This document shows, piece by piece, positions 1 through 11,192 of a stretch of DNA of 64,000 nucleotides. How positions within the stretch are numbered: position 1 is the first letter of the stretch; each line of letters opens with the position of its first letter. The translations under genes and the position numbers were made by a program. This DNA comes from Hesseltinella vesiculosa (taxonomy: Eukaryota > Mucoromycota > Mucoromycetes > Mucorales > Cunninghamellaceae): positions 62,001 to 126,000 of the forward strand of contig MCGT01000027.1 of the NCBI GenBank assembly GCA_002104935.1. Reading direction: 5' to 3'. The notes beneath the pieces are model-generated. The model did no database searches, was not told where the DNA came from, and was given only the letters and a program-made list of their open reading frames with translations.

Positions 1-1895
1 CCATGACTACGACTGGCCTCTACCGATAATTGCTAATGCTGTTCCTTACTACACATCTGTAAACCATGCTCAGGTGTGATCATGGTGATTTTCTAGTGAT
101 CCACTCATATTTTTTTTCTTTCAAACAGGAGGTCAAGATGCATTTGAATGTTCACACAGTAGTTCAAGACCACAAACTTGTCCTCACGCCCCTCTCTTCT
201 GCCATTGAATCTATTCTGGTCCTTCTTGACAAGCTGTCAATTACCCGCGTTTCCGATGGGCAAGTGTCTGCGCTCAAGTCTGTATTGATTACGTCGTGCT
301 ACCGGTACTTCCCGTGACAATGTTGACAATGTTGCTGCACTACTGCTCCCGCTTACAACCGCTGAGTGATGACCTTTATGAATAATATGCTGTGAAGTGG
401 GTTGTTGTGCAGAGCAGGTGCTGTCATGCTCTGGCTGGTTAAGCAGTTACTAGGGCTGATGGCGGCGCTTTTGGCAGGGTGGTTACCGGTAGACTCAAAG
501 TAGCCCCCCCTACGCGAGTCTTCTGCGATCCCTCCGGTTACGTCAAAGTTAGCTTTACGTTCATCAACAACGACCCTGTGGGAAAAAGCGCGCATGCTGG
601 ACTGACTTGGTCTCCCTGGATTTCCCGTTATCTTTTTTTACTAAATAGTTGATACCCCACCCTTTTGATGTGCTAGAATGCTGGATAAAGCTGATAAGTA
701 AAGAGCACAATGGTTTTTAATAATTGCCATGGAAGAAGGTGCAAAGGAAAAAGCGCCTCTCTTTTTCGGCACGGTGAATGGTGGGGAGGGCTCACCCCCA
801 GCTCTACACAAACTTAACCTGGAGGTCTGTGCTTTTAACCATGGCAATTTGTCGTCCTATTGTACTCGTATGCAAAATTTAGGTTGATTCGATTTTTTTG
901 GACCAACCTCTGATTTTTAGCCAAAAGGCAAGGAGGGTTGGTTGGTTCCCTTTGCTTTTGGTAAAAAAAGAAGATGCCATAAATCAGTTTAGGACGATGT
1001 AATTGATGTAAACTTTTGCATGGGTGCAGGGCCTCATAAAGGTAATAATTGGGTCATTCAATGGAGGTCACCCAGCCAACTTATTGCGTCCTTCGTTTCG
1101 AGGCGTCCGATTCCGCTAAAAAAAAAACGATCCCCAGCCAACGATGGGCATTTCAAATCCCGATCGCCTGCCGCCTTTCTTCCCACCCTTTTTTATGCGC
1201 CCTTTCGTGCCCAGCTTTCTTTTCCTTGGTCCCTTGCTCACTTTCCTATACGCATGTCTTTTAGCGAAGAAACAAGAGGGAAGCATGTAAGTGAGATAAG
1301 ATAAGAAACACAGATAGCCATTCAAAGCAATGTTTAGTTTACTTCTTTTTTTTTCCAAACGTTTAGTCATTGTCAAATTGAAAGAGTAAGATCGGGTAAG
1401 ATGCTTGCCACAGAACAAAGCTGCAGGTCGCTTACTATTTGCTCATTTTATTCTAGGAAACATGGACGACAATTGGCGTAGGCCGGGCCCTGCTGAACCT
1501 ACCCATCTTCCACACAACATGGAGCCTCCTCATTCAGATTCTGCCCACGGTCATCCCTTCCGTCAGAGCCCATTCCCCCTGCTCGCCCTCCATAGACGCT
1601 TTGCCGCTGCAAGCCCAGCGGTCCCTCTCCTTCTTTGATAGGCATGGCCATGTTGACATGCCATCGCGCCAGTACTGATCTCCATCTCGACCTCCTGGCC
1701 AAGTGATCGCACAGAATGAGCGCACGCTTCGCCACCAAAAGCGTCGACCCGACCAAAAACAGCCCTCGCGGCTGCACCCTGACGACCACTGCCCACTCGG
1801 AAAGCGCCATCAGTTTGAGGGGTTTATGGGCTGTGACAAAGTGGAAACGGCCTTGGCCCAAGGCGAACTGTACCAAGGCCGGCTGCGGATCAATG
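1..1895 (+). repeat. Arm A of a ~1.9-kb inverted repeat (partner 5352-7274)
   Basis: The first bases match the reverse complement of 7265-7274, and the match continues to about 1895, pairing with 5352. Differences are scattered single bases and small indels, so the arms look recently duplicated. The arm may start before the window. It contains about 1.4 kb upstream of a broken SSD1-like gene plus its 5' coding part. From about 605 on it also matches the third copy at 17268 onward. The segment 66-317 has a short open frame behind a possible 3' splice site near 129. I do not recognise its product, and the same frame upstream in arm B has a stop. Confidence 0.9.
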
Positions 1896-2830
1896 TCTTT
1901 TTTTTTTCCTGCCAGCACATTGTGCACGGAACGTCCTGGGGCCAAGAGTGTTCAGTCTGTGAATGGCTGCATCTCCACGTACTGCTTCAAGCCGATGGAC
2001 AAGCGCGTACCTCTGATAATGATCAAGCCTGAAGACTTGCCTAGTGAATTGATAACGGACCTATCAAGCTACTAGGACTCACTCGTCGAGGTACAAAAAG
2101 GCGAGGCAGCGACATGATGAACCGTGTTGACACATGCTTCTGTTTGGTCCCGTTAGACAGCGATCCTTCATTGGCCCATCCATTCTTTGCTTCTTTTTGG
2201 CAGATTTCTGCAGGTCATTGGGCCCGTTGGCGATCGACAGACCGAGCAGTATGCCTTGCTTACTGAGCACAACATATTTGACGTGCCTTTTGATGACTTC
2301 CATGACGCTCGAAAGTTCGCGCTTGTTCACTAGGAAAAATACGCCAGGCCCGTTGGTTTTTCAAGCGCCATCCGTCTGCCTCTTTTTGACGGTACATCCA
2401 CAAATTCGACCCCTCGTTTCGCTTTTTGATTTACCGGTATTTGTTTTGAATTCATCTCGTTATGTGAACCTCATAACCTTGACCGCCTTTTTGAAAGACA
2501 AGTTCCTTTGTTTTTTTATTTGTTGCTTCACAATACGCCTCCTGCGACGACGTTTTGGCCGCCTTCATCCAGCCCATGATGTCCTCGTGTCCCGGATTTG
2601 CTGAAGACTTGATCAAAACCCCATTCACAGTGGCTGTGCCATGGCACACTCGGTAAAAGCAAGCCCCGTCGACCGTCACATGCACCTTCCCATCTCTACA
2701 GTGGAGATGTCCTTGTGAGAGTATCAGGAATCCCTCGTCAGCCCCGATCTGCATATGTCCCAGCCAAATCAGCAAAAACGTGGACAACACAGCTATGTCA
2801 AATTTTCACTCTCCGCGTTTTTCTACCAAG
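1462..2830 (+). pseudogene. SSD1/DIS3-like (RNB family) gene relic, copy A
   Basis: An ATG at 1462 follows a good 3' splice site (ttctag). The first frame stops after about 58 codons; related coding continues in other frames. Seen: a segment with GELYQGRLRIN, typical of the cold-shock/OB region of SSD1 and DIS3L2 proteins; then, about 370 bp shorter than copy C, a segment with FKPMDKRVPLIMIKPEDLP; then one with VIGPVGDRQTEQYALL near 2210-2270. These follow the order of SSD1-type proteins ahead of the RNB domain. Several frameshifts and stops make it non-functional. In yeast Ssd1 is a translational repressor of cell-wall mRNAs. Choosing SSD1 over DIS3L2 rests on motif memory only. Confidence 0.7.
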
Positions 2831-3551
2831 CTCTCTCCAAATGACCCCGAGGCAAAAAAAAAGGAAGCAGTCGTTGCCTACTTGGGGACATTGGTTTCAG
2901 TCCCCCTTTTCTTCCCACGAATTTTTTGATGGTTTTTTTTGGTTGTCTCGTCACTGTTATTGCGATTACACGACAATGGGGTGGTTTTGCCTAGGCGTGT
3001 TTGGATTCATTTTAAAGCTATGAACCAGGGCTATCCGTTGGGAAGCACAAAGTTAGAAAAGCAATAAAACTAACCGAGAAACATGCTCTCAAGTTGTTGT
3101 GTTACCAAGATCCCTCTGCTGTTTTTTTTGTCAAAACAACTAAAAAAAGCAAAAAAACGCCATCTTTTTGAATTGAAAGACGTCAAGTACAGACCAGGAC
3201 ATTGCCATAGATCTCGATTCTGACATGCTTCTCAGCATAAAGACGATAAGCCTTTGAACATAGTTAATTTAGATCTGTTTGGAAATTAAACCGCAAATTG
3301 AGTTACCATTTGGAAACCGCAGCTCTTTTTTTTTTCAGGGTCACATGCATGTTTTTTGGTCGCGCGAATGTACAATAAAGGGGGGGGACCAGTTTTTCTT
3401 TTCTTTTCTTTACTTTTTCGAAAACACTTACATTGCTCCTATAGTAAGTATTGAACTGTCAAGAAATGAAATGTGACCCCTTCATATATTGTGTGTTGCC
3501 ATTACCTCATCCACTCTAACCTTTTTATTTTTTTTTTCGTATATCACCACA
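2831..3551. other. Intergenic, T-rich, no supported gene
   Basis: Between the copy A relic and the 2H-phosphoesterase gene. It holds several T runs of 8-10 and short open frames without recognisable content. The 5' end of the next gene may begin near its right edge. Confidence 0.5.
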
Positions 3552-4712
3552 GTGCCGAAAGTTAAAAAAAATACAAAGAAACAGGTAAGATCATCCTTTT
3601 GTAACATGTGCCCATCTTGATGGTGTGTCAGCAGTATCAGGTGATCACATTCTATTCGATGTGTATATTTTCCTCTCATTTTTTATTTTCCATTGTAATC
3701 TAGGAGCGAAGTCGACCCGCCCGCAAGTCTGTCGCCTCCCGCCAACCTCTGCCCCCCAATGTTGGCTCAACGCATGGCCTTCTCTTGCGTATCGACTCCC
3801 CGGCCCTTCGAGCGAACCACTGTGCTCTCGTGAAGCAGCCTCCCTTCTCCTCCCTTGACCGGGAGAGTATCGTCCCATTTGACCAACTGCATGTTACCAT
3901 TGGTAACTTGCATCTTCCGACCCCCTCTGCTGCTCGCGTGGCACAGTGCGTTCTTCGTGAGCAAATTTCACGATTTGCTCACGAAAACAACATCACCAGC
4001 CCCATGCCTATCTCGCTCGAAGGGCTGGTCATGAAAAAGTTTGGACGCGGTAAATTCATCCCCTAAAAAAAATGCATGCAATAGGGTATATCAAGGTTGT
4101 GGTGAGATGATGCCCTTTTTATTTAGTTATCCATCTGAATTATAGCAAATGCTGGTTTCCCATGATAATTTTTTTTATGTCATCTTATAGCTGGTCCTCG
4201 CGTTATCTTTGCCAGTGCCAAGGACGAGTCCAAACTCCTGCGGCCTCTTTACGGTAAACAACCTCTTGCCTGGAATGAAAAAACCAATCACGTGAAAAAT
4301 GAAATGATTAGAGGATCTCTCATCTTTATCTCGCATAACCGTAGACGCAATCAAAGAGGCCATGACCAACGCAGGTTTTTGGATCTCGTCTGGCCGAAAA
4401 CAATGGACGGTAAGAATCGGTGAACGGTATGAACATGTCTAATTTTTACCTCTTCGGTTAGCCACACGTCACCATCGTCGAGACCAGGTACGGTAAGCCT
4501 AAGAGTCAAAAGCCTTGGGGTGGTAACGTCACTGGTTTCCCTAGTGCTGCCTCTGTGAAGAGGAGCGTGGGGTCTGTTGATCTCGGTTTGACAGCAATCC
4601 AGCACTTGGAGCTGTCAAAGCGGGATCAACAATGCCCCATCAGCGACCTTAACCAGTGCGTTGCCATCTTTAAGGTCTTTGATGATGCTCAAGGCTTGCC
4701 GTCACCGCCATG
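3552..4712 (+). CDS. 2H phosphoesterase, AKAP7/ASCC1-type (2'-5' RNA ligase-like)
   Basis: Exons read as about 3552-3584, 3703-4049, 4191-4253, 4345-4409 and 4462-4712, all with GT-AG borders and one open frame (about 252 residues). Two H-x-T motifs mark the 2H fold: LHVTIG near 3888-3905 and PHVTIV near 4462-4479. Between them are features of the AKAP7 2'-5' RNA ligase-like domain, including a start like HGLLLRIDSPALRAN. Family members bind or process nucleotides and RNA ends; ASCC1 works in alkylation repair. Exon 1 would encode a Lys-rich start (VPKVKKNTKKQ), but position 3552 is GTG where ATG is expected, so the true start is unknown or has been lost. The gene lies between the inverted-repeat arms. 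Confidence 0.75.
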
Positions 4713-4713
4713 A

Positions 4714-4950
4714 TCATGCTGCCACCTCTGCCTCTGCCGCCGCCGCCGCCTCTACCTCTGCCGCCGCCTCTACCTCTGCCGCCGCCGCCGCCTCTGCCGC
4801 CGCCTCTGCAGCTGCCTCTGCCTATGCCTATGCCTATGCCTATGCCTATGCCTATGCCTATGCCTATGTCTCTGCCTATGCCTATGCCTATGCCTATGCC
4901 TATGCCTCTGCAGCTACCTCTGCCGCTCCCGCTCCCGCTGCCTCTTTTTT
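4714..4950. repeat. Hexanucleotide-type microsatellite (CTGCCK / TATGCC)
   Basis: Directly after the 2H gene stop, a run of CTGCCG/CTGCCT units passes into TATGCC units (about 4816-4910) and back. All frames are open, so apparent Ser/Ala- or Pro-Met-rich ORFs here are artefacts of the repeat. Following sequence to about 5200 shows nothing else. Confidence 0.85.
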
Positions 4951-5229
4951 TTTATGTTTTATGATTATGAATTTCACTTTTATGCCATTATTACAATATT
5001 ATAAAACATGGGAGCAGTGTAAAATATAGAAACAGAGACGATGTGGAAGGGTGCATTAGTGACACATGTACAAACGTGAATGATGCGTACCCTCTGCAGC
5101 TCCTTAAGCTTTGTATTCTCAACATTGTCTTGGTACAAGCGAGAATGAAAAGGTGACATAAAAAAAACTAATCATGGGAAACAAAAAAAAGGGATCTCCT
5201 CTTACGTGCATTTTTTTCTCTTTTGCTCT

Positions 5230-5785
5230 TCAATCGGGATGTTGTATGGCCACCAGGTCACCTCCCAGAGCACGATTGCGGTTACGAGCATTGCACACAA
5301 AAACGTCACTGTCGAGAGCATCGTAGGTCACAAAGGCGTCGACGGGCTTGGCATTGATCCGCAGCCGACCATAGTACAGTTCGCCTTGGGCCAAGGCCGT
5401 TTCCACTTTGTCACAGCCCATAAACCCCTCAAACTGATGGCGCTTTCCAGGTGGGCAGTGGTCGTCAGGGTGCAGCCGCGAGGGCTGTTTTTGGTCGGGT
5501 CGACGCTTTTGGTGGCGAAGCGTGCGCTCATTCTGTGCGATCACTTGGCCAGGAGGTCGAGATGGAGATCAGTACTGGCGCGATGGCATGTCAACATGGC
5601 CATGCCTATCAAAGAAGGAGAGGGACCGCTGGGCTTGCAGCGGCAAAGCGTCTATGGAGGGCGAGCAGGGGGAATGGGCTCTGACGGAAGGGATGACCGT
5701 GGGCAGAATCTGAATGAGGAGACTCCATGTTGTGTGGAAGATGGGTAGGTTCAGCAGGGCCCGGCCTACGCCAATTGTCGTCCAT
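5230..5785 (-). pseudogene. SSD1/DIS3-like gene relic, copy B (truncated)
   Basis: The reverse complement of the copy A 5' region, with ATG at 5785. Beyond the point where A is deleted it keeps a further part of the SSD1-type OB region (VTYDALDSDVFVCNARNRNRA), then ends soon after LVAIQHPD at about 5230. It shares the early frameshift and an in-frame stop with copy A, so the damage predates the A/B duplication. The relic is transcribed, if at all, toward copy A (convergent). Confidence 0.7.
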
Positions 5786-7274
5786 GTTTCCTAGAATAAA
5801 ATGAGCAAATAGTAAGCGACCTGCAGCTTTGTTCTGTGGCAAGCATCTTACCCGATCTTACTCTTTCAATTTGACAATGACTAAACGTTTGGAAAAAAAA
5901 AGAAGTAAACTAAACATTGCTTTGAATGGCTATCTGTGTTTCTTATCTTATCTCACTTACATGCTTCCCTCTTGTTTCTTCGCTAAAAGACATGCGTATA
6001 GGAAAGTGAGCAAGGGACCAAGGAAAAGAAAGCTGGGCACGAAAGGGCGCATAAAAAAGGGTGGGAAGAAAGGCGGCAGGCGATCGGGATTTGAAATGCC
6101 CATCGTTGGCTGGGGATCTTTTTTTTTTTTCATCGTTTTTTTTTAGCTGAGGAATCGGACGCCTCGAAACAAGGACACAATAAGTTGGCTGGGTGACCTC
6201 CACTGAATGACCCGAATTTTCCACCATCCATGCCCTTTATGAGGCCATTCACCCATGCAAAAGTTTACATCAATTACATTGTCCTAAACTGATTTATAGC
6301 ATCTTCTTTTTTTACCAAAAGCAAAGGGAAACCCACCAACCCTCTTTGCCTTTTTGGCTAAAATCAGAGGTTGGTCCAAAAAAATCGAATCATCCCAAAT
6401 TTTGCATACAAGTACAATAGGACGACAAATTGCCATGGTTTAAAGCACAGACCTCCAGGTTAAGCTTATGTAGAGATGGGGGCGAACCCTCCCCACCATT
6501 CACCATGCCGAAAAAGAGAGGCGCATTTTTCCTTTGCACCTTCTTCCATGGCAATTATTAAAAACCATTGTGCTCTTTACTTTTCAGCTTTATCCAGCAT
6601 TCTAGCGCATCAAAAGGGTGGGGTTTCAACTATTTAGTAATAAAAAGGTAACGGGAAATCCAGGGAGACCAAGTCAGTCCAACATGCGCGCTTTTTCCCA
6701 CAGGGTCGTTGTTGATGAACGTAAAGCCAACTTTGACGTAACCGGAGGGATCGCAGAAGACTCGCGTAGGGGGGACTACTTTGAGCCTACCGGTAACCAC
6801 CCTGCCAAAAGCGCCGCCATCAGCCCTAGTAACTGCTTAACCAACCAGACCATGACAGTACCTGCTCTGCACAACAACCCGCTTCACAGCATATTATTCA
6901 TAAAGGTCACTCAGCGGTTGTAAGCGGGAGCAGTAGTGCAGCAACATTGTCAACATTGTCACGGGAAGTACCGGTAGCAGGACGTAATCAATACAGACTT
7001 GAGCGCAGACACTTGCCCATCGGAAACGCGGGAAATTGACAGCTTGTCAAGAAGGACCAGAATAGATTCAATAGCAGAAGAGAGGGGCGTGAGGACAAGT
7101 TTGCGGTCTTGAACTACTGTGTGAACATTCAAATGCATCTTGACCTCCTGTTTGAAAGAAAAAAATATGAGTGGATCACTAGAAAATCACCATGATCAAA
7201 CCTGAGCATGGTTTGCAGATGTGTAGTAAGGAACAGCATTGGCAGTAATCGGTAGAGGCCAGTCGTAGTCATGG
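5352..7274 (-). repeat. Arm B of the ~1.9-kb inverted repeat
   Basis: Pairs with 1-1895. The spacer of about 3.45 kb contains the copy A 3' part, the 2H-phosphoesterase gene and a microsatellite. Arm B runs without break to 7274, where arm A meets the window start, so the repeat may be longer. Confidence 0.9.
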
Positions 7275-8454
7275 AGAACTTAGGTGAAGAAGGGCATCTG
7301 CAATAAACACAGCATGATTAGCTTATCAACACCAGAACCAAAAGTGCTCGGATCCAGGGGGGGAAGCCCTCTCGCAGCTTCTAAATGAAATGAAAAAAAA
7401 AAAAAAAACGATATGATATACAATCTATCATGAACCAGTAACTTACCGGTACCAAGTTTAAGAAGTGTATTCTATCATGAAAACGTGTTCGTTGCCGTGC
7501 CAACATCTTCAGGAGTTGTCACGTCAATCCACAGTCATACGCAGGAGAGCCAGCGTAACTGGTTCTTCCAAGCAACATCTTTGGGTAACGTGGATAAACC
7601 AGGTTTCTTTATGCATCTGTAACAAATCCTGGTTGGTCTTGTCAACACCACGAAGTAAATGCCTTGCCACTGGTGAGCAGATTTGAAGGCCAGGCATTTG
7701 CAATGAGAGAACTTTCATCAAAAAAAAAAAAATAACTGCTCGTTGCCAGTATCCATTCCCTTCTTCCTTTCTTTCCTCTTCCTATTAAAAACTATCATGT
7801 GTTTGCTTTTTAAAAACACATGCTTTTCATGCCTTTCATAAAACTAAAGAAACCAATCACTTCTCTTGGTCAATTGTGCATCTCAAAAGATGAATGTTAC
7901 AAATAGAGACACTTCGCTCGAGCAACGAAAGCAACAAGGATGTCTTTCTTGTTGAGGTTTTCTTTCTCTTCTTATTTATTATTATTTATTGGCTCTCACC
8001 TTCAGAGGCATGCCAAATAGAAGGAATGGAAAATAGAAGAAATGGACATTCATTCCTCTTTGTTATACCGTACCGGTGAAGGGAAACTGGGAATTGAAAT
8101 CTTTTTCATTTTAACTTTGTAGGGGGGGAGAAAGCAGCATAGGGTAGGAAGTGACCATCGTCAGCTATTACAAAACATACAGGCGTTCCACCTGCATGCC
8201 CAACACAAATCCCTTTACCTGCTCTTCTCCGATGAAAAAAAACCTTGATCTGTTTTAATCCACGAAGAAAAAAAAGAAAAAAGAAAAAATCCTTCACGAA
8301 AACGTCTTGTATTTATACTTTTTCAAAAAAAATTTTTTTGACTCGGGCCTTCAGCAGAGCCAATAGCAGACGCCATAGTCACAATGTGACTCATTTTTTG
8401 CATGTGATGCAGTGGCTCAAAAAATGTCGGATGTTCAATTTGTGAAGTGCAGTA
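7275..8454. other. Intergenic, no supported gene
   Basis: Low-GC sequence with poly-A runs near 7394 and 7720. Short open frames of 60-75 codons lie on both strands; I recognise none. It ends at the left TA of the transposon (8453-8454). Confidence 0.5.
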
Positions 8455-8618
8455 CCGGATTTCCACCATCATTTGGCGGGAATCAGGTTTTTCGTTGAGC
8501 CGTGAATGAATTTTTTTAGCAGGCAAACCAATTGGGCGAACCGCTAAATTATTTTCAAGTGCGCGCGAAAGTAAAATCAATTGCACGCGAAACCATTTCT
8601 TGTGCGTGCAAGTCAAGT
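8455..8618 (+). repeat. Left terminal inverted repeat
   Basis: Matches the reverse complement of about 12535-12698. The outer 120 bp differ by only a few bases; matching fades after about 160 bp. It contains short alternating cgcgcg/gtgcgtgc-like tracts that may be transposase contact sites (inference). Confidence 0.9.
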
Positions 8619-8894
8619 AAAAAACAAGATTGTAATATTATATTTTTCTTAACAGGACCAGTGAAGCCAATAATAGGAGCACGCCTCTTTGTGATATATT
8701 TGGTATGAGGAGGATGGGTACTGTAGTTAATGTCGCAAATCCTGCTAGTTCAGTGCCAGTATAGAAATAAAAGTCCAGCATCATTTATAGCTTTGTTCAA
8801 ATTATGGTTTTATAAATGGACATACCAATAAAGCAAAAAAAAAAAAAAAAAAAAAATCGGAAGCAGAGCACTCAGCACACAGAGTTTCTTGTGA

Positions 8895-10393
8895 TCAGAT
8901 ATTGACTTCCTTTTCCAAACATGCCTTGAAAAAGCTTACAGAGTGGCGTATCCAACCATTACAATCTTGTGGTGTCACCTTCAGTGCTGAATCCAAAATT
9001 CTTGGAGCCAAACTATCACTCTCTGTGAGCTTGCTCCGGCGAACACCAGCTTTGACTTTGCTCCAAAACTCCTCAATTGGATTAAGGAAAGGAGAGTATG
9101 GCGGCAAAAACATCACCTTGTAGCCACGCCCTTCAATTAATTCCTTGACTCGGCCTGACTTGTGAATTGAAGCATTGTCCATTACCAAGTAACGCCCTTT
9201 GAAGCCGGTGCCTTTCAAGTCCAACGCGTCCATGACATCGTTGATAAAGACTAGATAGTCTTCGGTCCTAGTGCCAGCTTTGACTTTCCCTTTGGTCTTG
9301 TCCTTCTTTGTAGCAACACTGACAGTTGGCTTGCGTAGAGATAAGTTGACAATGCCCGCTTCACAAATTGCACCCAGGATAGTTACATTGACACCCTTTT
9401 GAGTAGGGACCACAGCCTTCGCAGGCTTTCCTTTTACTGACCAACCGAATCCACGTCGCAGATGCATATTAAACCCAGCTTCGTCGAGGAATACGCAGGT
9501 GTTGAAGTAGTTGAAATCCGAAAGAGTGTACCAATGTGAGACGATCTCCTTCCTCATTTCAAGAGTCCTGTCCTCGTTTCTTGCAGCAGTGAGCTTATCC
9601 AACTTCTTGAGTGTTAACATGCAATGCTGTGTCACATGTTTATGCAATCCAGAAAGCGAAATTGTAAAACCTTCGAATTCTTTCATGAGTGTCTCTCTTG
9701 CTTCAACCAATGTAGATCCAGGATCATCTTCAAAAATTTTGAGAAGGAGCTGAGTATGCTCCTCAAATAATTTTCTGTTACCACCACCTCGGGAGGCAGC
9801 TGGCAAAGGAACCCGCTGCTCAGGGTCTTCTCTGTATCTTCTGACATATCCCTGACCAGTTCGGGTGTTTATGCCAACCTCTCGTGAAGCAGTAGCGGCA
9901 GTTTTACCTATCGAGTAATATAAGATTTCAATTATGAGTCAAAAGTAAATACATCATGATGATTGGTACCAGTACCTTCATTGATAACCTTGTGAAGTAG
10001 CAACTCTATTTGCTCAGGTTTATACACACGGTAAGGGCCTCTTTTTTCGGTCAATGGCTTGGATACCAGAGGTTCATTGAGTTCTGCCGATCCCTTATCG
10101 TCATTTTCCCAATTCATATCAGTAATATTGGTATATAAGCTCTCGTATTCCTCCATAGTGATCAAGCTAGCAGTGCCATTGGTACCAGATCTTCTCCATT
10201 CGACCAAGACGCTTTCAGCCAAACTTTTGTCTTCAGTACGGAGTGGGTCTTGAGGTTGCCACACGTTCTCATCTTCAAAAGCATCAAAAGACTTTTGCAT
10301 GAGGGAGCATTCACTTATTATATCCACAGAGTCGTCATCATCAGATGTAATAACGGAAGCAGCGTCTCGCCTATGGATCCATGGATTTGACAT
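8895..10393 (-). CDS. Tc1/IS630-type DDE transposase (DD34E)
   Basis: Two exons, complement of 9976-10393 and 8895-9907, with a 68-bp GT-AG intron, give 476 residues. The ATG at 10393 is chosen because upstream frame is minisatellite. An acidic N-terminal part is followed by a helix-turn-helix around residues 115-165 (SREVGINTRTGQGYVRRY). The DDE_3 catalytic core has D281 (FLDEAGF), D383 (LVMDNASIH) and E418 (LNPIE) with 34 residues between the last two. These are the metal-binding residues for strand cleavage and joining. No stop or frameshift is seen. It diverges from ORF 11193-11738 across the minisatellite. Confidence 0.93.
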
Positions 10394-10439
10394 TGCATAA
10401 AGTTGTGTGAAAAAAAAAAAGAGAAAGGATGGAATGGCG

Positions 10440-11092
10440 GTTTTTATTAACTTTTTTGGAAAGGTTGGAGAGCACTGGAGCAGCTGGATTTGGAAAGGTC
10501 GGTTTTTATTAACTTTATTTGGAAAGGTTGGAGAGCACTGGAGCAGCTGGATTTTGGACAGGTTGGAGAGCACTGGAGCAGCTGGATTTTGGACAGGTTG
10601 GAGAGCACTGGAGCTGTTGGATTTTGGACAGGTTGGAGAGCACTGGAACTGTTGGATATTGGATGACGATGTGTGACATTGTGGCGACATTACGCCAAAA
10701 TTTGCCGTTTTTGAATTGGGAGCACATTGGAGCAGCTGGATTTTGGATAGGTTGGAGAGCACTGGAGCTGTTGGACATTGGACAGGTTGGAGAGCACTGG
10801 AGCAGCTGGATTTTGGACAGGTTGGAGAGCACTGGAGCTGTTGGATTTTGGATAGGTTGGAGAGCACTGGAGCTGTTGGACATTGGACAGGTTGGAGAGC
10901 ACTGGAGCAGCTGGATTTTGGACAGGTTGGAGAGCACTGGAGCTGTTGGATTTTGGACAGGTTGGAGAGCACTGGAACTGTTGGATATTGGATGACGATG
11001 TGTGACATTGTGGCGACATTACGCCAAAATTTGCCGTTTTTGAATTGGGAGCACACTGGAGCAGCTGGATTTTGGACAGGTTGGAGAGAGAC
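10440..11092. repeat. 35-bp minisatellite with ~329-bp higher-order repeat
   Basis: Twelve full copies of a 35-bp unit with core GGTTGGAGAGCACTGG plus one partial copy near 11078. Two main unit variants (gcagctgg or gctgttgg) alternate. A longer block containing tgtgacattgtggcgac and ttacgccaaaatttgcc occurs near 10671 and again near 11000, an offset of 329 bp. The array lies between the divergent transposase and HTH-ORF starts. Long open frames across it on both strands are by-products of the repeat. Confidence 0.93.
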
Positions 11093-11192
11093 ATTACGCC
11101 AAATTTTGGAGCACCGCCAGAGTTTTGGATATTGGAGAATATTGTGCGACAGCGCTGGGCCCAAATTTGGAACCGCTGATTATACAGTATAA

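Noticed and set aside
4714..4950. Possible CRISPR-like array
   Set aside because: Units are 6 bp and contiguous without unique spacers; this is a microsatellite in a eukaryotic genome.
4661..5029. Ala/Ser/Tyr-rich or Pro/Met-rich open frames
   Set aside because: Pure microsatellite translation after the stop codon of the 2H gene.
5829..6227. Lys-rich and antisense open frames in arm B (also in arm A near 1116-1418 and copy C near 17800-18074)
   Set aside because: They lie in the repeated upstream region, differ in frame and length between copies, and have no recognisable domain.
9932..11164. 410-codon minus-strand frame starting in the minisatellite
   Set aside because: Its first 250 codons are translations of the 35-bp repeat and A/T tracts. 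The real transposase starts at the ATG at 10393 and splices at 9975.
10515..11192. Several repeat-encoded open frames on both strands (proteins with recurring WRALELLDFGQV or NLSKIQLLQC)
   Set aside because: Units of 35 bp cycle through all three frames, so these frames arise from the repeat and have no start context of their own.
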